Positions 33,691 to 43,020 of a DNA stretch of 64,000 bases are shown here, in pieces. The stretch is from Rhodospirillales bacterium (lineage in GTDB: Bacteria; Pseudomonadota; Alphaproteobacteria; Micavibrionales; Micavibrionaceae), in the NCBI GenBank assembly GCA_020638155.1, contig JACKJB010000004.1, positions 1-64,000 on the forward strand, in the 5' to 3' direction. Positions within the stretch are counted from its first letter, which is position 1, and every line of letters starts with the position of its first letter. The notes under the pieces were generated by a model. It was given only the letters and a program-made list of their open reading frames with translations, was not told the origin of the DNA and ran no database searches. A program made the position numbers and the translations under genes.

Positions 33691-34800
33691 ATGACCAGTA
33701 AAACGCCGCTTTATGATGCGCATATCAAACTCAACGCCAAAATGGGGCCGTTTGCCGGGTACGACATGCCGCTTTATTACGGTGAAGGCGTGATGGCCGA
33801 GCATGAATGGGTCCGCCGCGAAGCCGGGCTGTTCGATGTGTCGCATATGGGGCAGATCATTTTAAGCGGGCCGGAAGCGCTGGCATTTGTTGAAAAGCTC
33901 ACCCCGTCATCGTTCGGAAAAATCCCGGAAGGGCGGGCGAAATACACGGTCCTTACGAATTCCAAAGGCGGGATCATTGATGATCTGATTATCACAAAAC
34001 GCGGGCCGGACCGCTTTTTTGCCGTCATCAATGCGGGCTGTAAGGAAAAAGATATTGCCTGGATAAAAGAGAATCTGCCGTCAGGCGTAACATTAGAGCG
34101 TCTTGACGACCGGGCTTTGATCGCGCTGCAGGGACCGATGGCAGAGCAGGTCCTGCGCGATGTGCTGAAGGTCGATACCGAAGGCATGCCGTATATGTGG
34201 ATGATCGATGCAGAGCTTTCCGACGGGACGCCTTATTATATCAGCCGTCTGGGCTATACCGGGGAAGACGGGTTTGAACTCAGCGTCCCTGCCGATATCG
34301 CAGACGGCGTATGGACGCGGCTGATGCAGCATGGGGCCGTGAAACCGATCGGTTTGGCCGCGCGGGATTCGCTGCGGCTTGAAATGGGCTATTGCCTTTA
34401 CGGGCACGATATTGATGAGAATACGTCCCCGATCGAAGCCGGTCTGAGCTGGGTGATGGGCAAAGAAAACACCGGATTCATCGGTGCGGGGCGGATTTTA
34501 AGCCAGAAGGAAGACGGCGTTGAGCGGCAGCGCATCGGGGTACGTCTGACCGAAAAAGGGGTTGCCCGCGAAGGTGCGGAAATCCTGAGCGCGCAGGATA
34601 TGCGTAAAATCGGCACCCTGACCAGTGGCGGGTTTTCCCCGAGCCTGAAAGAAGGTATTGGCCAGGGCTATGTTGAGAGTGACTGGGCGCAGGCCGGGAA
34701 AAAAATCTTTGTCAGTGTGCGCGGCCGTAATATTGCTGCGGAAATTGCCGACATGCCTTTTATGCAGGCCCGCACCAAATCGATGAAAAAAGCCGCGTAA
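33691..34800 (+). CDS. gcvT: Aminomethyltransferase (glycine cleavage T protein)
   Basis: The T protein passes the C1 unit of glycine to tetrahydrofolate and frees ammonia. Typical features are TPLYDAHIKLNAKMGPFAGY at the start, FDVSHMGQI, the folate-pocket Asp region, GYTGEDGFELSV, GLAARDSLRLEMGYCLYG, and KENTGFIG. Length is 369 residues. It opens the operon gcvT-(M50)-gcvH-gcvPA-(unknown)-gcvPB. The upstream 180 bases show no recognisable glycine riboswitch. Confidence 0.96.
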   Translation: MTSKTPLYDAHIKLNAKMGPFAGYDMPLYYGEGVMAEHEWVRREAGLFDVSHMGQIILSGPEALAFVEKLTPSSFGKIPEGRAKYTVLTNSKGGIIDDLIITKRGPDRFFAVINAGCKEKDIAWIKENLPSGVTLERLDDRALIALQGPMAEQVLRDVLKVDTEGMPYMWMIDAELSDGTPYYISRLGYTGEDGFELSVPADIADGVWTRLMQHGAVKPIGLAARDSLRLEMGYCLYGHDIDENTSPIEAGLSWVMGKENTGFIGAGRILSQKEDGVERQRIGVRLTEKGVAREGAEILSAQDMRKIGTLTSGGFSPSLKEGIGQGYVESDWAQAGKKIFVSVRGRNIAAEIADMPFMQARTKSMKKAA

Positions 34801-34876
34801 TTAAAAAGATTGCAAATAAATCAATGAATTATTTACCTCTGGTCCTCTAAAATAAAGGGGATATAGCAGGGGCAAT

Positions 34877-36205
34877 ATGGATTTTTTTAGCACGGCACTC
34901 GATGTGCTTTTTATACCGGCACTGATTTTTATCGTCTTCACGGTGCATGAATACGGTCATTATATCATGGCCCGGTTTTTCAATATCAGCGTCGATAGTT
35001 TTTCTCTCGGCTATGGCCGCGACGTTGCCAAAGGGGTGGATAAGCACGGCACCGCCTGGGTTGTGAAAATGATCCCGCTGTGCGGTCATGTGCAGTTATC
35101 GGCGAAAAAAGCGAAAAAAGGCTGCGTGCTTTTTTCCAAAGCCCCAATATGGCAGCGGGTGATCGTTGTCGCGGCGGGGCCTGCGGTTAATATCATCCTG
35201 GCGTTTTTCGTGATCTTTTTCTTCCTGGCCGCATTTGGCCAGCCCTCACAGCAGCCCGTGATCGCGGGGGTAGAGCGCGGCGCGGCGGCGGAAGCCGCAG
35301 GCATGGAAGTCGGCGATCGGATCCTGTCGATCGAAGGCAAAGCGGTGCAGCGGTACCGTGATGTCTGGGACTATACATGGAACCGGCCCGAACAAACACT
35401 GGCCCTGACGGTACAGCGCGGCGATGCGCTGGTTGATCTGGATTTAACGCCGTCACGGCACAATTATACCGATCTTGACGGGATTGAACGTTCGCACGGG
35501 CGTATGGGCGTGATGATCGGCGAGTCGTTTTACCGTCTCGGCATTCTTGAAACATTCAATGATGAAGTGGTACCTGATGATTTTGATGCGCGCCGCAAGC
35601 TGCTGGTCGATTCTCTCGGACAGCAGGTATCTATTGGCGTTAAGTCAACAGACGGGACGGTGCGTATCTATAATACGGTCTTGGATCGAACCCTGAACGA
35701 AGCGCTGCTTGATCCGGATAGCCCGGCTTATAACTCATTTTATGCCGGACCGGTGCGCGATAATTTTTACTTGTCCCTGACGGTGACGCGCAGCCTGATT
35801 GAGGCTGGAAAACAGGTGGGCGATCTCGTTAAAAATATCGCGACTATCCCGTTCCAGATTTTCCCGGTTGACAGTACGCGGGTCAAGCCGTGGGCTGTGG
35901 TCAATGCGGAAAATACATTCTGGATCAATAAGCTTTATATTTTCGCTTTCCGGCTGGCGCTGTTATCAATTTTCATCGCCATGTTCAATATGATCCCGTT
36001 CCCCGGGCTGGACGGCAGCATGCTGCTGATGCTTGCCTTCGAGGCCATGTTCAGGGACGACCCGGAATACCGGCATAAAATATATAAATATGTCCTGATC
36101 CTGCTTTTGGGATTTTCGTATTTCTGCGTCTTTATCTATAACCTGCCCGATTTTCCGCGCTATGTTGAAAAAAGGGTCATGACGGTGATCCAGCGCGACA
36201 AATAA
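34877..36205 (+). CDS. M50 site-2 protease family zinc metalloprotease with PDZ domain (RseP-like)
   Basis: These proteases cut membrane proteins inside the bilayer. HEYGH (residues 24-28) in the first span and NMIPFPGLDG (about 372-381) in the last supply the zinc ligands. A PDZ-like domain (VERGAAAEAAGMEVGDRILS) lies between. Length of 442 residues exceeds typical RseP because of extra sequence after the PDZ. It is inserted between gcvT and gcvH, 76 bases after gcvT, with AGGGGC before ATG. Whether this is the cell's main RseP or an extra member cannot be told here. Confidence 0.87.
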   Translation: MDFFSTALDVLFIPALIFIVFTVHEYGHYIMARFFNISVDSFSLGYGRDVAKGVDKHGTAWVVKMIPLCGHVQLSAKKAKKGCVLFSKAPIWQRVIVVAAGPAVNIILAFFVIFFFLAAFGQPSQQPVIAGVERGAAAEAAGMEVGDRILSIEGKAVQRYRDVWDYTWNRPEQTLALTVQRGDALVDLDLTPSRHNYTDLDGIERSHGRMGVMIGESFYRLGILETFNDEVVPDDFDARRKLLVDSLGQQVSIGVKSTDGTVRIYNTVLDRTLNEALLDPDSPAYNSFYAGPVRDNFYLSLTVTRSLIEAGKQVGDLVKNIATIPFQIFPVDSTRVKPWAVVNAENTFWINKLYIFAFRLALLSIFIAMFNMIPFPGLDGSMLLMLAFEAMFRDDPEYRHKIYKYVLILLLGFSYFCVFIYNLPDFPRYVEKRVMTVIQRDK

Positions 36206-36292
36206 ACGCTTTTATGCCCTATTGAAGATCAGGGTGAATCAGTCTAAACCTCATATATAGTCACTAATTTTCAAAGGATGAGGGCGCTGCCG

Positions 36293-36676
36293 ATGAGCGA
36301 TAATCTGAAATATACCGCTGAACATGAATGGATCAAAATCGAAGACGGGGATGTGGCCGTCATCGGGATTACGGCTTATGCGCAGGACGCCCTGGGCGAT
36401 CTGGTCTATGTCGATCTGCCGGATGTCGGGCGCAAAGTGGCCAAGGGTGAAGATTTCGCCGTGGTCGAATCCGTCAAAACCGCTGCCGAAGTTTACAGCC
36501 CGGTCAGCGGTGAAGTGGTTGGTGTAAACGATAATTTGTCGAACGACCCGGAGCTGATTAAAAAATCGCTCGAAGAAGGCTGGATCGCCAAAATTAAAAT
36601 GGAAGATGCCGCCGAAATCGCCGGGCTGATGGACAAAGAAGCGTATGATAAATTCGTAGCGGAGCAGGATCATTAA
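36293..36676 (+). CDS. gcvH: Glycine cleavage system H protein
   Basis: H is the lipoyl-bearing shuttle between the P, T and L proteins. The start MSDNLKYTAEHEWIK and the lipoylation site VVESVKTAAEVYSPVSGEV (modified Lys) are canonical. Length is 127 residues. I chose ATG 36293 over the upstream in-frame ATG 36278 because it matches the family start. Its stop shares one base with the start of gcvPA (TAATG). Confidence 0.97.
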   Translation: MSDNLKYTAEHEWIKIEDGDVAVIGITAYAQDALGDLVYVDLPDVGRKVAKGEDFAVVESVKTAAEVYSPVSGEVVGVNDNLSNDPELIKKSLEEGWIAKIKMEDAAEIAGLMDKEAYDKFVAEQDH

Positions 36677-37956
36677 TGCGTTACCTCCCCCAGACCAAGG
36701 AAAGCCGCAAGGCGATGATGGATGCAGTCGGCGTGGACAGCGTCGATGCGCTTTATAAAGACGTCCCGGCGCAGGCCTTTATCGACGGGCTTGCGGATTT
36801 ACCGATGCATATGGGGGAGCTGGAGGTGGAGCGCAAACTCTCCGCCTATGCCAATGAAAACCGCGCCGCGCCGCAAGGGCCGTTTTTCCTCGGTGCCGGG
36901 GTGTATTATCACCATGTCCCTTCGACGGTTGACTATGTGATCCAGCGCTCGGAATTTCTGACCGCCTATACGCCGTACCAGCCGGAAATCGCGCAGGGCA
37001 CACTGACGGCGATTTTCGAATTCCAGACCTTTATCGCCAGACTGACCGGGCAGGACATTGCCAATGCCAGCTTATACGACGGTGCGACCGCGACGGCTGA
37101 AGCGGCGCTGATGGCGATGCGGGTGACGCGGCGCAACAAAATCTGCGTTGCCAATGCGCTGCATTTTGATTATCGCGCGGTGCTCAAAAGCTATATGGGC
37201 AACCATGAAGGCACCGAAATTTTTGACGGCGCGCCGGATGAGCAGACTGCCTGCGTGATCCTGCAAAGCCCGGATTTCTTCGGTAAACCGCACGCTTATG
37301 AAGACTGGCGTAAAAAATGCGATGAAACCGGTGCGCTGCTGGTGGTTGTCGTGAACGAAATCATATCGCTGGGGCTGCTGCCCGCGCCGGACTGCGCCGA
37401 TATCGTGTGCGGCGAAGCGCAAAGCATCGGCCTGCCGATGAGCTTTGGCGGCCCGCATCTCGGCTTTTTCGCCTGCAAAGAAAAATTCCTGCGCCAGATG
37501 CCGGGACGGCTCTGCGGCCAGACGCTCGATGCCGATGGCAAGCGGGGTTATGTGCTGACGCTCAATACCCGGGAACAGCATATCCGCCGCGAAAAAGCGA
37601 CCAGCAATATCTGCACCAACCAGGGCCTTTGCGCGCTGGCCTTTACCGTGCATATGGCGTTGCTCGGCGAAGACGGCTTCCGCCGCCTTGCCCGCCTGAA
37701 CCATGAAGCGGCCTGTAAGCTGGCCGATGCGCTGTCCGCGGTAGATGGTGTGACGGTGCCGGGCGACTCGTTCTTTAACGAATTCGTGATCGAGCTGTCC
37801 AAACCGTCTGCCGAAGTCGTTGACGCACTGGCCGCGCGCGGCATTATAGCGGGCTATGCGCTGGATGACCGGCAGCTGCTGGTGACGGCAACGGAAATGG
37901 CACAGGATGCGGACATCAAAGCGCTGGCCGCAGCGTTGCAGGATGTGCTGAATTAA
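36676..37956 (+). CDS. gcvPA: Glycine dehydrogenase (decarboxylating) subunit 1
   Basis: This is the N-terminal half of the split P protein; together with GcvPB it decarboxylates glycine using PLP. The start RYLPQTKESRKAMMDAVGV and internal GAGVYYHHVPSTVDYVIQRS, YTPYQPEIAQGTL and NLCTNQ-type segments are typical. Length is 426 residues. It is coupled to gcvH upstream and to an unknown gene downstream, each by one-base overlap. Confidence 0.96.
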   Translation: MRYLPQTKESRKAMMDAVGVDSVDALYKDVPAQAFIDGLADLPMHMGELEVERKLSAYANENRAAPQGPFFLGAGVYYHHVPSTVDYVIQRSEFLTAYTPYQPEIAQGTLTAIFEFQTFIARLTGQDIANASLYDGATATAEAALMAMRVTRRNKICVANALHFDYRAVLKSYMGNHEGTEIFDGAPDEQTACVILQSPDFFGKPHAYEDWRKKCDETGALLVVVVNEIISLGLLPAPDCADIVCGEAQSIGLPMSFGGPHLGFFACKEKFLRQMPGRLCGQTLDADGKRGYVLTLNTREQHIRREKATSNICTNQGLCALAFTVHMALLGEDGFRRLARLNHEAACKLADALSAVDGVTVPGDSFFNEFVIELSKPSAEVVDALAARGIIAGYALDDRQLLVTATEMAQDADIKALAAALQDVLN

Positions 37957-38606
37957 TGGCCGGGGCAATGTTTAAAAAAGTTAAGAAGATGCTGGGGCTT
38001 GATGCGTTCGGCATGTTTGGCCTGACAGGGGCGCTTGCCGCCAAAACGCACGAGCTGTCCCAAAAACAGCGGCAGGACGATGTCCCGCCGCCTGAGGTTA
38101 TTTTTTCCCGCCGTTTGCAGGAGCTTGGTTTTAACCCGGCGACGGGCGGTGATGCGGTTCAGAAAGACGCGACGGTGCTAATGGCGATCCTGGCGGATGA
38201 CGGCCTGAAAGCGGCGCAATGTTCCGCCGCGCAGTTATCGCAGCGTCAGGTCATTGTGCTTGTGGGCATGTGCGCCGGGCTTTGTGACGTCTTTTTCCAG
38301 CTGGGCAAATTATCGCACGACAGTGTGCCGGTCATGCTGAAGGACGTGTTTACCGTGATTTTCGCAAAAGACGGTTTGGTGCCGCCTTTACCGCTGGATA
38401 CGATGGTTGATGTGGCCATGACCCAGTTCGGTTTTGCTGCGGGCCGTGAAGATCTGCTGCCGCTTTATGCCGGGCTGGGTAATGCGGTGTATGAATATCT
38501 TGTGGGTGCACCTGCCGGGGCGAAGCCTGCAATCGCGGCGGCCTTTACGGCGCTGCTCTCAAACCCTGTCATAGAACCTGTTTATGAAGATCAAGTGAGT
38601 GATTGA
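37956..38606 (+). CDS. Unknown protein inside the gcv operon, 216 residues
   Basis: A basic amphipathic start (MFKKVKKMLGLDAFGMFGLT) is followed by an all-helical protein with weakly hydrophobic helices (QVIVLVGMCAGLCDVFF). There is no signal peptide or known motif. It starts in the TAATG of gcvPA and its stop lies one base before gcvPB, so it is embedded between the two halves of the P protein and must be co-translated. That position suggests a role tied to glycine cleavage, but no function is known to me. Confidence 0.75.
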   Translation: MAGAMFKKVKKMLGLDAFGMFGLTGALAAKTHELSQKQRQDDVPPPEVIFSRRLQELGFNPATGGDAVQKDATVLMAILADDGLKAAQCSAAQLSQRQVIVLVGMCAGLCDVFFQLGKLSHDSVPVMLKDVFTVIFAKDGLVPPLPLDTMVDVAMTQFGFAAGREDLLPLYAGLGNAVYEYLVGAPAGAKPAIAAAFTALLSNPVIEPVYEDQVSD

Positions 38607-38607
38607 A

Positions 38608-40152
38608 ATGAGTGCTGAAGCGAAAGTAGAAGAGCTGACGATGAGGACGATGAACGAAGCCGCCGGTGAAGGCGGACGCGGTTTGAACTACGAAGAAAAC
38701 CTGCTTTGGGAAAAAGAACGCAGCGATCATCCGGGCGTCGATTTACCGGAACCGGAAGGCATGGCGCTGCGCACCGGCCGGCCCGCGCGTGAGACGATCG
38801 GTTTGCCGCAGGTCTCAGAGCCGCAGGTCGTGCGTCATTTTGTCCGCCTGTCCACCTGGAACTATTCGATCGATCACGGCTTTTTCCCGCTGGGCAGCTG
38901 CACGATGAAACATAATCCGCGCCTGAATGAAAAAATGGCGCGCCTGCCGGGTTTTGCCCATATCCACCCGCTGCAACCGGAAAACACGGTGCAGGGGGCG
39001 CTTAAATTAATGTATGAGCTGCAACACTGGCTTGCCGAACTGACCGGGCTGCCCGGTGTCTGCCTCAGCCCTGCCGCTGGCGCGCATGGGGAGCTGGCGG
39101 GGATGATGACCATCCGCCGCGCTCACGAAGCCAAAGGCAACGGGCATAAGAAAGTCGTGCTGGTTCCTGATTCCGCACACGGGACCAACCCGGCGACGGC
39201 GGCGATCTGTGGGTATACGATCCGCACCATCAAGACCAGTGAAACAGGCCGCCTGACGCTCGAAGCGTTTAAAGAAGCGCTTTATGCCGGACAGGATGAC
39301 GGCGGCGATGTTGCCGGGATGATGGTGACGAACCCGAATACCTGCGGCCTGTTCGAGCGCGAGATTATCCCGATTGCCGATTTGTTGCATGAAGCAGGCG
39401 GCTATTTCTATTGCGACGGGGCGAACTTTAACGCGCTGGTCGGCAAAATCCGTCCCGGCGCGTTCGGGGTTGATGTCATGCACATCAATCTGCACAAGAC
39501 CTTTTCGACCCCGCATGGCGGCGGCGGGCCGGGCAGCGGCCCGATCTGTGTGACCGAAGAGCTGGCGCCTTACCTGCCTGTGCCAACGATTACATGTGAA
39601 AACGATACGTACCGGCTGCAATATGAAGATGAAGCCGGGCGTCCGGAAAGCCTGGGCCGCCTGCGCGGTTTTGTCGGCCAGTTCGGCATGCATGTCCGGG
39701 CGCTGTCTTACATGATGTCGCACGGCGCGGACGGGCTGAAACAGGTCGCCGAAGATGCGGTCCTGAATGCGAACTATATTTTAAGCCAGTTGAAGGACGA
39801 CTATCATGTGCCTTATGAAGGGCCGTGCATGCATGAATGCCTGCTGACCGATAAGATGCAAAAAGACCAGGGCGTGACCACGCTCGATATTGCCAAGACG
39901 TTGTGCGAGCGCGGCTATCACCCGATGACGGTGTATTTCCCGCTGGTGGTGAACGGGGCGATGCTGATCGAGCCGACCGAAACCGAAAGCAAAGATGCGA
40001 TCGACCGCTTTATCACGGTGATGAAAGAGATTGCCGCCGATACCGCGGCGGGCGATACGGACAAATTCCACGCTTATCCGGAAAGCACCCCGCGCCGCCG
40101 TCTCGACGAAGTCCTTGCGGCCCGGCAGCCGGTTCTGAACTGGAAAGAATAA
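38608..40152 (+). CDS. gcvPB: Glycine dehydrogenase (decarboxylating) subunit 2
   Basis: This PLP-carrying half of the split P protein shows the family features GSCTMKHNPRLNEKMA, LSPAAGAHGELAGMM, DGANFNALVGKIRPG, and the PLP lysine in INLHKTFSTPHGGGGPGSGP. The C-terminal part has HECLLTDK and YFPLVVNGAMLIEPTETES. Length is 514 residues from ATG 38608; the in-frame GTG at 38599 overlaps the previous gene and is less likely. Confidence 0.97.
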   Translation: MSAEAKVEELTMRTMNEAAGEGGRGLNYEENLLWEKERSDHPGVDLPEPEGMALRTGRPARETIGLPQVSEPQVVRHFVRLSTWNYSIDHGFFPLGSCTMKHNPRLNEKMARLPGFAHIHPLQPENTVQGALKLMYELQHWLAELTGLPGVCLSPAAGAHGELAGMMTIRRAHEAKGNGHKKVVLVPDSAHGTNPATAAICGYTIRTIKTSETGRLTLEAFKEALYAGQDDGGDVAGMMVTNPNTCGLFEREIIPIADLLHEAGGYFYCDGANFNALVGKIRPGAFGVDVMHINLHKTFSTPHGGGGPGSGPICVTEELAPYLPVPTITCENDTYRLQYEDEAGRPESLGRLRGFVGQFGMHVRALSYMMSHGADGLKQVAEDAVLNANYILSQLKDDYHVPYEGPCMHECLLTDKMQKDQGVTTLDIAKTLCERGYHPMTVYFPLVVNGAMLIEPTETESKDAIDRFITVMKEIAADTAAGDTDKFHAYPESTPRRRLDEVLAARQPVLNWKE

Positions 40153-40160
40153 AGGTAAGC

Positions 40161-40343
40161 TTAGAAGCCCGGCGTAGGGGCGGGCATAGGCCGCGGCGCA
40201 GCCACAGCGGCGAGCGCCGCACCGGTCCCGTAAGCGTAACCGGCATGTTTGGCAAACAGGTAAGGCAAGGCCGCATTACGCCTTGTCTCGGGATCATCCC
40301 CGAAAACCTCATCAACCATCGCATTGAATAATTCACCAATCAT
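40161..40343 (-). CDS. Possible small unknown protein, 60 residues
   Basis: A helical N-terminal half (MIGELFNAMVDEVFGDDPET) is followed by a Gly/Ala stretch and a Pro-rich end (PRPMPAPTPGF). Codon use is normal and the frame fits neatly between gcvPB and the ligase gene. The ribosome site is poor, so the gene is uncertain. It could also form a two-gene unit with the ligase upstream. Confidence 0.42.
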   Translation of the reverse strand: MIGELFNAMVDEVFGDDPETRRNAALPYLFAKHAGYAYGTGAALAAVAAPRPMPAPTPGF

Positions 40344-40398
40344 GATTTCAGTGTCCGCTTTTTATGTGCTGCCGTCAAGGGGTGAGAAGGACAGCAGA

Positions 40399-41904
40399 TC
40401 AAACCGCCTCAATCAGGCCGACCAGGTGTTCGAGCACGGATTTATAGAGCGCATCCCCGGCAACCTGGTCCTCGACCCCGACATCGATATTCGGGTTATC
40501 GTTGACCTCGATCACATAAACGCCGTTTTCGGTCTGTTTCAAATCAACCCCGTATAGCCCGTTCCCGATCAGCCTGGCCGCTTTCAGAGCGACTTTCAGG
40601 ACGTCATCCGGCACATCGTCGAGCGGCAGGGTCAGGTGCTCTCCGCCTTCGACCGGCAGCGGGGCGTTTTTGTCGGCGCTTTCTTCCTGGTCCGGGTGTT
40701 TGTAAATCTGCCAGTGCCCTTCGGCCATGAAATACTGGCAGGCAAACAGGGCCTTGCCGCCAAGAACGCCGATCCGCCAGTCATAGGTCGACGGCATAAA
40801 TTCCTGCGCGATGATAATTTCCGATTTCTTCAAAAGCTCCCTGGCCGCTTTTTCGAAGGCTTCCGGGGTATCGGCCTTGATAATACCGCGCGAAAAAGAT
40901 CCGTCCGGGATCTTCAGGACGACCGGGTATGACATGCTTTGCTCGATCGTCTTCTCACTCTTGCGGTCGAGAATGACGGTCTGTGGCACCGGCACCTTGT
41001 TGGCGCGCAGCAGTTCGAACAGGAACACCTTGTTACAGCAGCGGATCATCGATTCCGTATCGTCGATACAGGGGATCCCCTCGCGCTCGGCCTTATTGGC
41101 AAAGCGGAAAGTATGATGGTTGATCGCGGTGGTTTCACGGATGAACAGCGCGTCGAATTCCAGGATCGTGGCGTAATCGTTTTTGGTGATGAGCTCGACC
41201 GAGATATTCATGTCCTTCCCGGCTTTGATGAATTTCTGCAGCGCGTCTTTATCAGACGGCGGCAGGGCTTCTTCCGGATCATGCAGGATACCGATCCAGT
41301 AGCGCTCGCGCTTCGGCGTGTTCGGTTTGCTCCAGGCCGCGCCGGTGAATTTTTCCAGCGCCTCGTTCAGGAAATCCTGCTTTTCCGCCGGGATGTCCTC
41401 CGGGGACAAATAATCGATCTCTTCGATTTCCCATTGGCCGTCGGCATAAATCAGGCTGATCGCCATCAGCGGAAAGCGGAACAAATCGAACGCGCGGCGG
41501 GCGACAGCTTCGAGCCGGTCATTCTGGCACCGGCCAAAATAACTGTAATAGGTGCGCTCCAGCGGTTCCTCAGCCGGTTCCTTAAAATGTTTGGCAAGCA
41601 GCTCATTCAGTTCCGGCAGCGCCGTCTGGTAATTGCGTTTCCAGTGCAGCTGGATCATCTGCGCCACTGATGGGATACAGCGCATTCCGCGCGCTTCAGC
41701 CAGCAGGGAGCAATAATAGCCTTTGCTGAGATATCCGTAGTTACTGCACATATTGATGACTTTGACACGCCGCGCCTCGGCGGGAGTCATGACCGGCAGG
41801 CGGTTGGCGATAAAATCATTGGCGGAAATACTGACACGGTCGGGGTGGGCGGGAATATTGCCGTTTCCCTTATCTGTGACGAAAAGATATTTAACGCCGC
41901 TCAT
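40399..41904 (-). CDS. RimK-like ATP-grasp ligase with N-terminal RLAN domain
   Basis: ATP-grasp ligases of the RimK class join an amino acid to a carboxyl group of a peptide or small molecule. The N-terminal 200 residues (VKYLFVTDKGN, INMCSNYGYLSKGYYCSLLA) are the RLAN domain that precedes one RimK subgroup. The ATP-grasp part includes YPVVLKIPDGSFSRGI, IIAQEFMPSTYDWRIGVLGG and the metal site VYVIEVNDNPNIDVGVED. Length is 501 residues. The GNAT gene sits 19 bases upstream in the same direction. Comparative surveys link such ligases with GNATs and C39-like peptidases in predicted peptide or metabolite modification; the substrate is unknown. Confidence 0.88.
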   Translation of the reverse strand: MSGVKYLFVTDKGNGNIPAHPDRVSISANDFIANRLPVMTPAEARRVKVINMCSNYGYLSKGYYCSLLAEARGMRCIPSVAQMIQLHWKRNYQTALPELNELLAKHFKEPAEEPLERTYYSYFGRCQNDRLEAVARRAFDLFRFPLMAISLIYADGQWEIEEIDYLSPEDIPAEKQDFLNEALEKFTGAAWSKPNTPKRERYWIGILHDPEEALPPSDKDALQKFIKAGKDMNISVELITKNDYATILEFDALFIRETTAINHHTFRFANKAEREGIPCIDDTESMIRCCNKVFLFELLRANKVPVPQTVILDRKSEKTIEQSMSYPVVLKIPDGSFSRGIIKADTPEAFEKAARELLKKSEIIIAQEFMPSTYDWRIGVLGGKALFACQYFMAEGHWQIYKHPDQEESADKNAPLPVEGGEHLTLPLDDVPDDVLKVALKAARLIGNGLYGVDLKQTENGVYVIEVNDNPNIDVGVEDQVAGDALYKSVLEHLVGLIEAV

Positions 41905-41923
41905 GCATGATCCTTGTTAAGAC

Positions 41924-42397
41924 TCAAACTATATCGCAGAACCGTGGAAGCCGCACCTGCATTTTTATGCCGTCGGTGCCGTCTTCATAATAACCCGGTA
42001 ATACGCGGACGGTTTTGAACCCGTGCCGCTCATAAAGCGCAATCGCGCCTTTGGCGTCCTGCCGGACCTCCAGGATGGCTTTTTGTGCCCCGGTGTCTGC
42101 CGCTTCCTTGAGAAAGACCCCGATAAGCGCCGCGCCCAGCCCCTTGCCGCGCCATGACGGTGCCGTGGCCAGTGAATAAAGCCGGGGGGCGCGGCCTGCC
42201 GGGAAAAAAGCCAGTAATGCGGCAACAGGGTGATCCGTATCATCCGTGCAGACCCAGACCTTATTGCGCTGATGGTTCAGGTGATAGCGCCACTGGCGCC
42301 GCGTCAGGCGGTCTCCGGCAAAGGATTCGTTCTCAAGCGCAACAAGTGCGGCAAGATCTTTGATTGTCGCGAAGCGGCAGCAAGGCCCGGCGGTCAT
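41924..42397 (-). CDS. GNAT family N-acetyltransferase (RimI-like)
   Basis: The acetyl-CoA pyrophosphate loop is seen as SWRGKGLGAALIGVF, preceded by LYSLATAPS, and followed by AILEVRQDAKGAIALYERHGF. These are the core GNAT motifs in RimI order. Length is 157 residues. It overlaps the second cyclic-nucleotide-binding gene by four bases and precedes the RimK-RLAN ligase, so it probably modifies the same substrate as the ligase rather than ribosomal S18. Confidence 0.88.
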   Translation of the reverse strand: MTAGPCCRFATIKDLAALVALENESFAGDRLTRRQWRYHLNHQRNKVWVCTDDTDHPVAALLAFFPAGRAPRLYSLATAPSWRGKGLGAALIGVFLKEAADTGAQKAILEVRQDAKGAIALYERHGFKTVRVLPGYYEDGTDGIKMQVRLPRFCDIV

Positions 42398-42957
42398 TTA
42401 CGGTATTTATCCAGTGTAGCTTCAAGCTGGTCCAGCAGCGGTGAGATTTCGGCGGCAAATTCATCACGCCGGGACTGGTCGATCCCTGAGTTTGCTTTGC
42501 TCATCAGCCCGGCAACGCGGTTCTGGAATTCGGCAAGGTTCTTGTAATACTGCACCTGCCCGACGCTGGTTGCGCGCAGGCGGCGGATGAAACCGTTTAT
42601 CAGGGCCTGGACGACCGGGTCCTTGATCTGTTCGATCCGCTGTTCCATCTCGTCCCTGGTCATGACGCTGATCTGGGAATTTTCAATCGCCCGGACGGTG
42701 GCCATCCGCACTTCGCGTTCCAGTACGCCCATTTCGCCGAAAACTTCGCCGGGACCGATTTCGGCCAGCTTGACCGTATGCCCGTCTTCTTCGATGACGA
42801 CTTCGACGGTGCCGGATTCAATGTAAAATGCCTGGTTCGCGGGGGTCCCCTGCTCGAACACCGTTTGTCCCGCCATGCACTTCATGCGCGTGGCAGGCAT
42901 CGTGCCTTCGGGTCTTGATTCTTCTAAGGGGTTTTGTGAAGCTTCATTATTACTCAT
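42394..42957 (-). CDS. Cyclic-nucleotide-binding domain protein without DNA-binding domain, copy 2
   Basis: This is a paralogue of the 22567-23124 protein with the same plan. A barrel carries the cassette GEVFGEMGVLEREVRMATV, with Glu and Arg for the ligand. A charged helical C-terminus follows (LAEFQNRVAGLMSKANSGID) without helix-turn-helix. It has 187 residues, with an extra acidic N-terminal tail. It heads an operon with GNAT and RimK-RLAN ligase through a four-base overlap, so cyclic nucleotide may regulate acetylation or ligation, as in known cNMP-controlled acetyltransferases (inference). Confidence 0.83.
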   Translation of the reverse strand: MSNNEASQNPLEESRPEGTMPATRMKCMAGQTVFEQGTPANQAFYIESGTVEVVIEEDGHTVKLAEIGPGEVFGEMGVLEREVRMATVRAIENSQISVMTRDEMEQRIEQIKDPVVQALINGFIRRLRATSVGQVQYYKNLAEFQNRVAGLMSKANSGIDQSRRDEFAAEISPLLDQLEATLDKYRK

Positions 42958-43020
42958 AGTAAAAAGAATATAGCAAAGCTGCTTTAAAACACACAGGAAA
43001 ATCTATACTTTAGAATAATT

